Origin: an uncultured Porphyromonas sp. | GTDB lineage: Bacteria; Bacteroidota; Bacteroidia; Bacteroidales; Porphyromonadaceae | Assembly: GCA_900539765.1 (NCBI GenBank) | Contig: UQDF01000071.1 | Span: forward strand, 1 to 8,899 | Direction: 5' to 3' | DNA length: 8,899 bases | Shown here: piece after piece, positions 1 to 5,497 of the stretch | How the letters are laid out: each line of letters starts with the position of its first letter | Position numbering within the stretch: the first letter of the stretch is position 1 | Notes under the pieces: generated by a model | Told to the model about the DNA's origin: nothing | Seen by the model: the letters and a program-made list of their open reading frames with translations, nothing else | The model's database searches: none | Position numbers and translations under genes: made by a program

Positions 1-1
1 T

Positions 2-745
2 TTCATAGTTGTTGGGGTTGGCTTCCCAACTGTGTACTATTTCAGGAGAGGACACACTTTAGCCACTGAAATAGCCTTGAAATTAACAAAACTGGGAGCA
101 AAGGTGCATCTAACCACCACTGACCCGGCAAACCATCTGAATTATAACCTTGCTGTTCAGGCTGGCATTACGGTAAGCCGGATTGACGAAGCGGAAGTGT
201 TGGAAGCCTATAAAAACGAGGTTCGCAGTAAAGCTGCGGAAACAATGACAGCCGAAGATATGGAATATATTGAGGAAGATTTACGTTCACCGTGTACGCA
301 GGAAATTGCAGTATTCCGAGCTTTTGCTGAAGTTGTCGATAAAGCAGAAAAGGAAGTCGTAGTAATTGACACCGCACCTACCGGACACACTTTGTTATTG
401 CTGGATGCAACGGAAAGTTACCATAAAGAAGTACAACGTACACAAGGCGACACTCCTGCTTCCGTAAGAAAGCTGTTACCACGTTTGAGAAACCCGCAGG
501 AAACAGAAATCGTTATTGTGACCCTGCCCGAAGCAACACCCGTATTTGAAGCCGAACGTTTGCAAATGGACTTACAACGTGCCGGGATTAATAATAAATG
601 GTGGGTCGTGAATGCTTGCTTGTCACTAACTGACACCGAAAATTCTTTCTTGCGGGCAAAGGCGCAAAACGAATTGGCTTGGATTAAGAAAGTAGAAGAA
701 TTGTCGAAGGGAAATGCTGCCCTGATACCTTGGAAAAACAACTAA
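2..745 (+). CDS. arsA: ArsA-type arsenite-stimulated ATPase, 5'-incomplete (C-terminal half)
   Basis: ArsA is the soluble ATPase that energises an arsenite efflux permease at the inner membrane. The frame is open to the left edge. A GTG at 32 could start it but has no start context and is probably not the true start. Counting residues from that GTG, the signature DTAPTGHTLLLLDA lies at 113-126, switch-like DPANHL at 31-36, and SPCTQE at 86-91; its Cys88 matches the metalloid-binding cysteine of the second half of E. coli ArsA. Full ArsA proteins are usually about 570-590 residues with two ATPase halves, so this is roughly the second half. The sequence before TLATEIALKL should read like GKGGVGKTT but instead reads FIVVGVGFPTVYYFRRGH, so the P-loop is missing or displaced. 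The C-terminus ends abruptly after IPWKNN, somewhat short for the family. The stop lies 4 bases before arsC, indicating one operon. Family assignment is firm; functionality is doubtful. Confidence 0.85.
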   Translation, partial: FIVVGVGFPTVYYFRRGHTLATEIALKLTKLGAKVHLTTTDPANHLNYNLAVQAGITVSRIDEAEVLEAYKNEVRSKAAETMTAEDMEYIEEDLRSPCTQEIAVFRAFAEVVDKAEKEVVVIDTAPTGHTLLLLDATESYHKEVQRTQGDTPASVRKLLPRLRNPQETEIVIVTLPEATPVFEAERLQMDLQRAGINNKWWVVNACLSLTDTENSFLRAKAQNELAWIKKVEELSKGNAALIPWKNN

Positions 746-749
746 TCAC

Positions 750-1178
750 ATGAAGGTTTTAATTCTTTGTACAGGGAATAGCTGCCGCAGCCAAATGGCA
801 CATGGCTTTCTACAATCATTTGACAATAAACTGGATGTCTTTTCAGCAGGGACAAAACCTGCTGAAAAGGTTAATCCGATGGCGGTAAAGGTTATGGATG
901 AAATGGGTATAGACATAGCCCACCATATCCCTAAAAGTGTAAACCTATATATAGGACAGGAATGGGACTATGTTATTACGGTCTGCGGTGGGGCAAATGA
1001 AAGTTGCCCAGTGTTTACTGGTAAGGTCGGAAAGAGACTGCACATGGGATTTGACGACCCCTCCGAAGCAACCGGAACGCCGGAGTTTATAAACAGTGAA
1101 TTTCATCGGGTACGGGATGAAATAAAAGCCCGTTTCTATGACTTCTACCTGAACGAATTAAAACCACAGTTAAGCTAA
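750..1178 (+). CDS. arsC: Arsenate reductase, low-molecular-weight tyrosine phosphatase fold
   Basis: The enzyme reduces arsenate to arsenite in the cytoplasm so that the efflux system can export it. The 142-residue protein opens with the phosphatase P-loop CTGNSCRS (CX5R, Cys7 to Arg13). It carries Cys79 and Cys86 in VCGGANESCP, which match the relay cysteines of the thioredoxin-coupled Staphylococcus pI258 ArsC class. The FDDPSEATG segment at 101-109 supplies the likely general acid Asp. This combination of three cysteines separates it from ordinary protein tyrosine phosphatases and from the glutaredoxin-linked E. coli ArsC family. Length is normal and the gene looks intact. The ATG at 750 follows the arsA stop by 4 bases, and acr3 starts 12 bases after this stop, so the three are one transcription unit. 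There is no strong Shine-Dalgarno, as is usual in Bacteroidota. Assignment is confident. Confidence 0.93.
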   Translation: MKVLILCTGNSCRSQMAHGFLQSFDNKLDVFSAGTKPAEKVNPMAVKVMDEMGIDIAHHIPKSVNLYIGQEWDYVITVCGGANESCPVFTGKVGKRLHMGFDDPSEATGTPEFINSEFHRVRDEIKARFYDFYLNELKPQLS

Positions 1179-1190
1179 ACAATTGTTGCT

Positions 1191-2237
1191 ATGGAAAAGA
1201 AACAAGGAATTGGAGTTTTTGAAAAATACCTGACTATCTGGGTTGCCTTGTGCATCATTATTGGAATTGCCGTGGGACAATGGCTTCCGGCAATTCCGCA
1301 AACATTAAGCAAATTTGAATATGCCAACGTCTCTATACCCGTGGCAATCCTGATTTGGTTAATGATTTATCCGATGATGCTAAAAGTAGACTTTCACAGT
1401 GTTAAGAATGTCGGCAAGCGTCCGAAAGGAATATTAGTCACTTGCGTTACAAATTGGCTGATAAAGCCATTTACCATGTTCGGAATAGCTTATTTGTTCT
1501 TCTATGTGGTTTTCAAAGCCTTTATACCTGCCGGATTAGCCGAAGAGTATTTAGCCGGGGCGGTATTATTGGGGGCTGCACCTTGTACAGCTATGGTGTT
1601 CGTGTGGAGTTACCTTACTAAAGGGGATGCCGCTTATACACTGGTACAAGTGGCAGTGAACGATTTAATCATATTGGTAGCGTATGCCCCTATCGTAGCT
1701 TTCTTGCTGGGAGTTGGCGGCGTATCTATCCCGTGGGACACTCTGTTGCTATCCGTAGGGCTTTTTGTTGTGATACCACTTGCTGCCGGGGTCATTACCC
1801 GAATAGTGGTTATCCGCCGCAAAGGTGTGGAGTATTTCAACAACGTGTTTGTCAAGAAATTTAATAACTACACGGTTGGTGGATTGCTATTAACGCTTAT
1901 TATCCTGTTTTCATTTCAAGGAGAAACGATACTGAACAACCCCCTGCATATCTTATTGATTGCAGTTCCGCTTGTGTTGCAAACGGTTTTGATATTCTTC
2001 GTTGCTTACGGTTGGGCGAAATGGTGGAAATTACCCCATGATGTTGCCGCACCTGCCGGAATGATTGGGGCAAGTAATTTCTTTGAATTGTCAGTTGCTG
2101 TGGCTATTTCTCTTTTTGGGTTACAGTCTGGGGCTGCACTGGCTACGGTGGTGGGCGTGCTGGTCGAAGTTCCGGTGATGTTGATGTTAGTAAGGATTGC
2201 CAATAACACACGAAGCTGGTTCCTGGCTACAGAATAA
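1191..2237 (+). CDS. acr3: Acr3-family arsenite efflux permease
   Basis: This integral inner-membrane permease (bile/arsenite/riboflavin transporter superfamily) extrudes arsenite, alone using the proton gradient or together with ArsA. The 348-residue protein is mostly hydrophobic and consistent with about ten membrane segments, from VALCIIIGIAVG near residue 18 to VLVEVPVMLMLV near 324. The family's key cysteine is in GAAPCTAMVFVW (Cys132), and the conserved late-helix glutamate is Glu326 in VLVEVPVML; these match the Cys and Glu known to be essential in characterised Acr3 proteins. WSYLTKGD at 139-146 is also typical. Length is normal and there are no internal stops. It often carries the name arsB in annotations but is not related to the E. 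coli ArsB family. It is the last gene of the ars run: recognisable coding sequence ends at its TAA and the DNA changes character after it. Confidence 0.95.
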   Translation: MEKKQGIGVFEKYLTIWVALCIIIGIAVGQWLPAIPQTLSKFEYANVSIPVAILIWLMIYPMMLKVDFHSVKNVGKRPKGILVTCVTNWLIKPFTMFGIAYLFFYVVFKAFIPAGLAEEYLAGAVLLGAAPCTAMVFVWSYLTKGDAAYTLVQVAVNDLIILVAYAPIVAFLLGVGGVSIPWDTLLLSVGLFVVIPLAAGVITRIVVIRRKGVEYFNNVFVKKFNNYTVGGLLLTLIILFSFQGETILNNPLHILLIAVPLVLQTVLIFFVAYGWAKWWKLPHDVAAPAGMIGASNFFELSVAVAISLFGLQSGAALATVVGVLVEVPVMLMLVRIANNTRSWFLATE

Positions 2238-2300
2238 CAATAGGGCAAAAGTCCAATAGTTTCCTAAACGTTTTTTGCGTGCAATGGGTGTAAAATAGCT

Positions 2301-2327
2301 GTCAAGCGGGTTAATCGTCCTCTTGAC
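2301..2327. repeat. Inverted repeat, hairpin-forming
   Basis: GTCAAGcGG at 2301-2309 pairs with CCtCTTGAC at 2319-2327, giving eight pairs with one mismatch around a 9-base loop. On the - strand it is followed by a weak T-rich stretch (AGCTATTTTA), so it could end leftward transcription coming from the thioesterase operon. It could equally be part of a mobile-element end. No stronger claim is possible. Confidence 0.45.
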
Positions 2328-2342
2328 GTTTGCGGTAAAAAC

Positions 2343-2354
2343 GGGGAGATCCCC
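2343..2354. repeat. Short palindrome GGGGAGATCCCC
   Basis: GGGGA and TCCCC flank a two-base centre. It lies 16 bases after the larger inverted repeat, within the gene-free junction. It may be a protein-binding site or chance. It is recorded because the region is otherwise unexplained. Confidence 0.25.
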
Positions 2355-2488
2355 TCTATACTATTTCGGGCTCGTCTGGAGGCGGTGAAAACAGCTCACT
2401 TATCCACTGAAAGAGGTCGATTTTGGTGAACGTGTTGAGTCTGCTGCAGAAAAATCTGATCTCTACGTGGCTATCGTGTATTATCTCG

Positions 2489-2554
2489 TTTGGCTAAAAT
2501 ATTTTATCCCGAGAGTGCTCTGCTCCCAGCACCTTGAAATAGGATCTAGCCAAA
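2489..2554. repeat. Inverted repeat TTTGGCTA / TAGCCAAA with an inner stem
   Basis: TTTGGCTA at 2489-2496 and TAGCCAAA at 2547-2554 are perfect 8-base complements 50 bases apart. Between them GTGCT and AGCAC form a smaller stem around CTGCTCCC. The structure begins 3 bases beyond the thioesterase stop codon in the direction of - strand transcription, so a 3'-end or terminator role for the dnaA operon is plausible. There is no clear T-run after it. Confidence 0.4.
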
Positions 2555-2557
2555 TAA

Positions 2558-2947
2558 TCACTCCTTGATGCCCAAGCGCTCTAGAAATCGTTGACGAGAT
2601 ACGATAAAACGCTCATGCGTAGCCTGAGCCACGACGCCAGCTTGGTCCGTAGCTTCAATGGTAAAGGTGAGCTTACGCCCCTCTATCGAGGAGAGCTGCG
2701 CAGTGACTGTGATTGTCTCTCCGATGGGTGTCGCATGCTGGTGGTCGGTGGTGATCATCGTGCCGACGGTCGTCGAGCCCTCCTCGGTATAGTTGCGAGC
2801 GAGGAGCATCGCTGCGTTTTCCATAAAGGCGATCAGCGCAGGCGTGGCGAGGACAGGCATATCGCCCGATCCAACCTCTGCAGCACTGTGCTTAGGCTCG
2901 ATGATGTATTGCTTGGTTAGGGAGGTTGCTTTATTATCCATAGTCAT
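2558..2947 (-). CDS. FlK-like hot-dog thioesterase
   Basis: This is a single-domain hot-dog acyl-CoA thioesterase resembling Streptomyces FlK (fluoroacetyl-CoA thioesterase); the substrate here is unknown. Three short blocks carry the FlK-type catalytic triad: Thr in VLATPAL, Glu in FMENAA, and His in TTDHQHATP. Counted from the ATG at 2947 these are Thr35, Glu43 and His69; counted from a GTG at 2968 they are 42, 50 and 76, the FlK numbering. The C-terminal GVVAQATHERFIVSRQRF is also typical of the family. The ATG at 2947 is chosen (another is at 2941) because it leaves a 7-base gap after the preceding acetyltransferase gene, whereas the GTG would overlap it by 14 bases. About 129 residues is the normal length. 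It is the last gene of the probable dnaA - acetyltransferase - thioesterase unit. Proteins of this group in gut and oral bacteria are mostly uncharacterised. Confidence 0.82.
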   Translation of the reverse strand: MTMDNKATSLTKQYIIEPKHSAAEVGSGDMPVLATPALIAFMENAAMLLARNYTEEGSTTVGTMITTDHQHATPIGETITVTAQLSSIEGRKLTFTIEATDQAGVVAQATHERFIVSRQRFLERLGIKE

Positions 2948-2954
2948 ATATCGA

Positions 2955-3560
2955 TTACTGGTTGTCACAAGTTATAGTGTTGCCGTCGGAGCTTAGGTGG
3001 TAAGTGCGCTGCTCCTCCGCCACGTAGCAGGAAGGCTCCTCAGAGAAGTCTAGCTTGTGTCCCTCTTGGCTCACCCAGCCGATCTGGCGAGATGGGTTGC
3101 CCACGACCAGGGCGTAGGGCGCCACATCACGGATCACGACCGTGCCTGCGCCAATCATAGCGTAAGCGCCAATCTTGACTCCGCAGAGGATCGTCGCATT
3201 GGCTCCGATAGAGGCTCCTCGGCCTATATGTGTGGGGCGAAACTCGTGCTTCCGTGAGACCGCAGCTCGCGGGTTGATCACATTGGTAAAGACGCACGAA
3301 GGTCCTAGGAAAACCTCCTCTTCACAATGAACTCCTGTGAAGAGCGTGACATTGTTTAGGACACGGCAGCGGTCGCCTAGATGAACACGTGGCTGGACGA
3401 CAACGTTTTGTCCTAGATGACACTGCGCCCCGATGACAGCATCGTGCATAATATGGCAGAAGTGCCAGATAGTCGTGCCAGCTCCAATGTGCGCCCCCTC
3501 GTCAATAATGGAGGTGGGGTCTATGTAGCTTGTCTCAGCAGCACGAGGTGGGTGTGGCAT
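2955..3560 (-). CDS. Left-handed beta-helix N-acetyltransferase, WbpD/WlbB type
   Basis: The protein probably acetylates the 3-amino group of a UDP-2-acetamido-3-amino-sugar (glucuronate in the WbpD/WlbB family) using acetyl-CoA, a step towards O-antigen or capsule sugars. Its 201 residues show hexapeptide repeats across about 19-150 (IGAGTTIWHF, VIGAQCHLG, HLGDRCRVLNN, IGANATILCGV, IGAYAMIGAGT). The family-specific block GPSCVFTNVINPR is at 86-98, with the likely catalytic Asn93, and VVGNPSRQIGWVSQEG is at 152-167. A short cysteine-containing C-terminal tail (177-201) resembles that of WbpD. It starts 19 bases after the dnaA stop, and the preferred thioesterase start lies 7 bases after its own stop. 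None of the partner enzymes of the pathway (dehydrogenase, aminotransferase, epimerase) is in the window. A related amino-sugar substrate is possible. Confidence 0.85.
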   Translation of the reverse strand: MPHPPRAAETSYIDPTSIIDEGAHIGAGTTIWHFCHIMHDAVIGAQCHLGQNVVVQPRVHLGDRCRVLNNVTLFTGVHCEEEVFLGPSCVFTNVINPRAAVSRKHEFRPTHIGRGASIGANATILCGVKIGAYAMIGAGTVVIRDVAPYALVVGNPSRQIGWVSQEGHKLDFSEEPSCYVAEEQRTYHLSSDGNTITCDNQ

Positions 3561-3579
3561 ATGGGAGGATCTTGGGCGA

Positions 3580-5007
3580 CTACTTGATCAGCGACTCGAT
3601 AGCGTTGAGGTCAGAGCGGTAAGCCGTAGAGACCTGCGCCTGATCCTCTACCACCTTGCAGCTGTGTAGCACAGTGGCGTGCGAGCGACCACCGAGCAGT
3701 TCGCCGATAGCGCTGAGCGACTGGTCCGTGTAGCGCTTCGCAAAGTACATAATCATTTGTCTCGCCTGAGCTACGTCAGCCTTTCTCGAGCGACTGCGCA
3801 CCAGCTCTATTGGCACGTGAAAATATTCGCACACCGTCTTCTCAATCATAGAGACCGTGATCTCTTTCTTCTCTTGCTTGACCGTTTGGCTCACGATCTT
3901 CTTGACAAAAGAGGAGGTGATGTCGCAACCCTCGACCGCTGCACGGGTGATAAGCGAAAAGAAGACTCCCTGCAAGCCTCGGATGCTACTGGTCACCGTG
4001 CGGGCTATGTAGTCGATCATCTCTTGGGGTAGTATGCTCCCGCTCTCCTCGCTCTTGTGGCGGAGGTACTCCCTGCGGAGATCGTAGTCGGGACGCTCTA
4101 CCTCTATCGTCAAGCTACCCGCTATGCGTGAGATGAGTCGCTCCTCAAGCCCCGCTAGGTTGACTGGTGCCGTATCGCTCGTCAGGACGATCTGCTTGCC
4201 CAGCATGTAGAGGTGATTGAAGACTTGGAAGAAGGTGAGCTGCGTCTTCTTCTTGGCGATCAGCCCCTGTATGTCGTCAATGAGTAGCACATCTACCTGC
4301 TGGTAGAAGTTGATAAAGTCGTTGGTCGTATTGGCTCTTGTAGCAGCGACGTACTGCATCTCAAACATATGAGAGGAGACGTAGAGCACCTTTAGCTCAG
4401 GGTACAGTTCTCTGATCCGTAGTCCGATCGCATGACACAGGTGTGTCTTGCCAACGCCCGAAGGGCCATAGATAAAGCATGGATTGAGAGCGCCTTGTCC
4501 AGGCTTTTCAGCAATAGAGCGTGCGATGGAGCTGGCGGTTCGATTGGACTCCCCCTGATAGTAGGTGTCAAAGCTCAGCTGAGGCTTGAGCTGCGAGTCA
4601 AAGTCTGGTAGTTGGCGTGGCTCTGTCTTCAGTGCGGCAGCAGCTCCGTTGGCATTGATCGTATAGGCACCAGCAGCACCGTAAGCATTGCTTGCATAGC
4701 TCTGCGTGGGCAGCGTCACGGACGAATTCTTGCGATGAGATGCTGCGCTGTCTACCAGCGCCTTGTACTTGAGGACTACGTTAGGCCCGATGACACGCTG
4801 GAGTACCTGCTTGAGCTCGTTGATGAAGTGTGTCTCGATGTACTCACAGAAGAACTGACTAGGCACACCGAGCGTCATCTCCACTCCGATGAGTGAGACT
4901 GGCTTGATGTGTGGAAACCAAGCGTTGTAGACCTCTGGTTGGATCATCGCTTGGAGCAGGACTGTACACTCAGACCACGCCCGCAGGGCAGCTTCTCTGT
5001 CAGTCAT
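3580..5007 (-). CDS. dnaA: Chromosomal replication initiator DnaA
   Basis: DnaA is the AAA+ protein that binds DnaA boxes and melts the origin. The 475 residues divide into an N-terminal domain I (about 1-86), a variable Ala/Asn/Gly-rich linker (87-138, with SYASNAYGAAGAYT), the AAA+ core (about 139-370) and the C-terminal helix-turn-helix. Walker A is GPSGVGKTH (181-189), Walker B LLIDDIQ (241-247), and the arginine-finger region EERLISRIAGSL (288-299). Sensor II Arg343 is in SIRGLQG. The DNA-binding signature GGRSHATVLHS lies at 439-449. Several normally conserved positions differ: SRFxWGL is SRIAGSL, xRELEG is IRGLQG, and the GRDH of many DnaAs is GRSH. The start ATG at 5007 sits in an AT-rich context. 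A candidate promoter lies about 125 bases upstream, and the leader contains a stable hairpin. Two non-replication genes follow closely on the same strand. Confidence 0.97.
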   Translation of the reverse strand: MTDREAALRAWSECTVLLQAMIQPEVYNAWFPHIKPVSLIGVEMTLGVPSQFFCEYIETHFINELKQVLQRVIGPNVVLKYKALVDSAASHRKNSSVTLPTQSYASNAYGAAGAYTINANGAAAALKTEPRQLPDFDSQLKPQLSFDTYYQGESNRTASSIARSIAEKPGQGALNPCFIYGPSGVGKTHLCHAIGLRIRELYPELKVLYVSSHMFEMQYVAATRANTTNDFINFYQQVDVLLIDDIQGLIAKKKTQLTFFQVFNHLYMLGKQIVLTSDTAPVNLAGLEERLISRIAGSLTIEVERPDYDLRREYLRHKSEESGSILPQEMIDYIARTVTSSIRGLQGVFFSLITRAAVEGCDITSSFVKKIVSQTVKQEKKEITVSMIEKTVCEYFHVPIELVRSRSRKADVAQARQMIMYFAKRYTDQSLSAIGELLGGRSHATVLHSCKVVEDQAQVSTAYRSDLNAIESLIK

Positions 5008-5050
5008 ATTAAGTAGTCAGTTCTATGATAGTAGTCGATGTAACGTGAGA

Positions 5051-5068
5051 CTGTTACCTTTGCAACAG
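5051..5068. repeat. Small inverted repeat CTGTT / AACAG containing TACCTTTG
   Basis: CTGTT (5051-5055) and AACAG (5064-5068) pair around an 8-base loop. The + strand reads TACCTTTG at 5055-5062, a perfect match to the Bacteroidota -7 element TAnnTTTG, but no TTG is found at the expected -33 distance. It lies in the dnaA leader, and an overlapping GTAAC/GTTAC pair (5040-5057) gives an alternative fold. It could be an RNA structure in the leader or a weak + strand promoter. Confidence 0.3.
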
Positions 5069-5078
5069 TAGGATAGTC

Positions 5079-5124
5079 AAGTGACCCAAGAGAAGGCTTC
5101 TCTGTGAAGGGTCACTTTTCATTT
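5079..5124 (+). terminator. Strong hairpin in the dnaA leader, terminator-like on the + strand
   Basis: AAGTGACCC (5079-5087) pairs perfectly with GGGTCACTT (5109-5117). Inside it AGAGAA (5089-5094) pairs with TTCTCT (5098-5103). On the + strand the stem runs straight into TTTTCATTTG, which fits a rho-independent terminator. On the - strand the same hairpin lies in the 5' leader of dnaA, between its candidate promoter and start codon, and is not followed by a T-run, so there it would act as a leader structure. No + strand gene upstream explains a terminator. Confidence 0.5.
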
Positions 5125-5125
5125 G

Positions 5126-5156
5126 CAAAGATCCTAACTTTGACGATGCCACGCAA
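5126..5156 (-). promoter_or_regulatory. Candidate dnaA promoter, Bacteroidota type
   Basis: On the - strand TTG (5156-5154) is followed after 20 bases by GATCTTTG (5133-5126). This matches the Bacteroidota consensus TTTG...TAnnTTTG except for G in place of the first T of the -7 element. Transcription would begin about 8 bases further on, giving a leader of roughly 110 bases that includes the 5079-5117 hairpin. Confidence 0.4.
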
Positions 5157-5250
5157 CAGGACAAAACGACAAAAGCACCTCTCCTCCCGTCTATCTGCAT
5201 TGTTGTCAAAGGATTAGGGTGTAGAGTTGTTGACAATTAAGGATTCTTGG

Positions 5251-5269
5251 CTAATCGCCTATTGATTAG
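5251..5269. repeat. Inverted repeat CTAATC / GATTAG
   Basis: CTAATC at 5251-5256 and GATTAG at 5264-5269 are perfect complements with a 7-base spacer, the geometry of a dimeric protein-binding site. It overlaps the left arm of the larger inverted repeat that follows. Confidence 0.35.
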
Positions 5270-5318
5270 TCTATTACACTGATCTGATTGGGGCGTGTAT
5301 AGAGTAATAGACAATCAA
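5262..5318. repeat. Inverted repeat TTGATTaGTCTATTAC / GTAATAGACAATCAA
   Basis: The arms 5262-5277 and 5304-5318 match over 15 pairs with one bulged base, 26 bases apart. The core GTCTATTAC/GTAATAGAC (9 bases) is perfect. The loop is long, so this is more likely a paired binding site or a cruciform than a terminator. Confidence 0.45.
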
Positions 5319-5326
5319 GAATAAGG

Positions 5327-5374
5327 GCTATCTAAGGGATTACGAATAAGTTACGAGTAGCGTCATTAGATAGC
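5327..5374. repeat. Inverted repeat GCTATCTAA / TTAGATAGC with internal TTACGA repeats
   Basis: GCTATCTAA (5327-5335) and TTAGATAGC (5366-5374) are perfect 9-base complements. Between them TTACGA occurs twice, at 5340 and 5351, exactly 11 bases apart, which places both copies on nearly the same face of the helix. This suggests protein binding. Confidence 0.45.
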
Positions 5375-5398
5375 TTCTCATTGTAGTCGTAAAGTTAT

Positions 5399-5422
5399 AT
5401 CAGCTTCAGATTTTGAGCTGAT
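5399..5422. repeat. Inverted repeat ATCAGCT / AGCTGAT
   Basis: ATCAGCT at 5399-5405 and AGCTGAT at 5416-5422 are perfect complements around a 10-base T-rich loop. It lies 28 bases before the strong hairpin at 5451. Confidence 0.35.
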
Positions 5423-5450
5423 CAGATGTGTCGGATAGATCGTACGTAAA

Positions 5451-5497
5451 CGGAGTGATCCGAGTCTTCAGCGACTCCGATCACTCCGCTATTTTTG
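5451..5497 (+). terminator. Long terminator-like hairpin followed by a T-run
   Basis: CGGAGTGATC (5451-5460) pairs with GATCACTCCG (5479-5488). After a single C-C mismatch, GAGTC (5462-5466) pairs with GACTC (5473-5477), leaving a 6-base loop. On the + strand it is followed by CTATTTTTG, a good rho-independent tail. Read on the - strand it lies about 80 bases after the fumarase stop and would end fumarase mRNA, though the T-run on that side is only TTT. It may work in both directions; the - strand use is the only one with a visible gene feeding it. Confidence 0.6.

Larger units (their letters stand above)
2238..2557. other. Gene-free junction between the ars block and the chromosomal block
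   Basis: This 320-base stretch has no credible gene. On the + strand a 59-codon frame (2389-2568) is open but lacks an ATG and runs into the end of the thioesterase gene. On the - strand the frames are interrupted by stops. It contains several inverted repeats (2301-2327, 2343-2354, 2489-2554) and a single DnaA-box-like 9-mer, TTATCCACT, at 2400-2408. It probably holds the 3' ends of two convergent transcription units plus the edge of the acquired ars segment, possibly with decayed mobile-element sequence, but no transposase domain can be recognised. Confidence 0.5.
5200..5318. repeat. Imperfect direct repeats of a TTGTTGnCAA/GACAAT motif
   Basis: Three related copies are seen: TTGTTGTCAAAGGATTAGG at 5200, TTGTTGACAATTAAGGATTC at 5227 and AATAGACAATCAAGAATAAG at 5306. 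The first two share TTGTTGnCAA and a following AGGATT. The third shares GACAAT, AAG and a following GGCTA with the second. Copies upstream of dnaA could be binding sites for a regulator or initiator, but the similarity is by eye only. Confidence 0.35.

Noticed and set aside
2245..2278. GCAAAA...TTTTGC after acr3 as a rho-independent terminator
   Set aside because: Only six AT-rich pairs with a 22-base loop; too weak to call.
2400..2408. TTATCCACT as a DnaA box marking an origin beside the thioesterase
   Set aside because: A single one-mismatch 9-mer with no companions is not evidence of an origin.
2487..2554. Shared CGTTTGGCT at 2487 and in the right-edge hairpin as a dispersed repeat
   Set aside because: A nine-base match is expected by chance several times in a window of this size.
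2591..2996. + strand open frames opposite the thioesterase
   Set aside because: They are shadows of a well-supported gene on the other strand and show no family features.
5054..5236. 60-codon - strand open frame overlapping the dnaA promoter and leader
   Set aside because: No recognisable domain, low-complexity composition, and it runs across the hairpin and promoter candidate; a chance frame is more likely.
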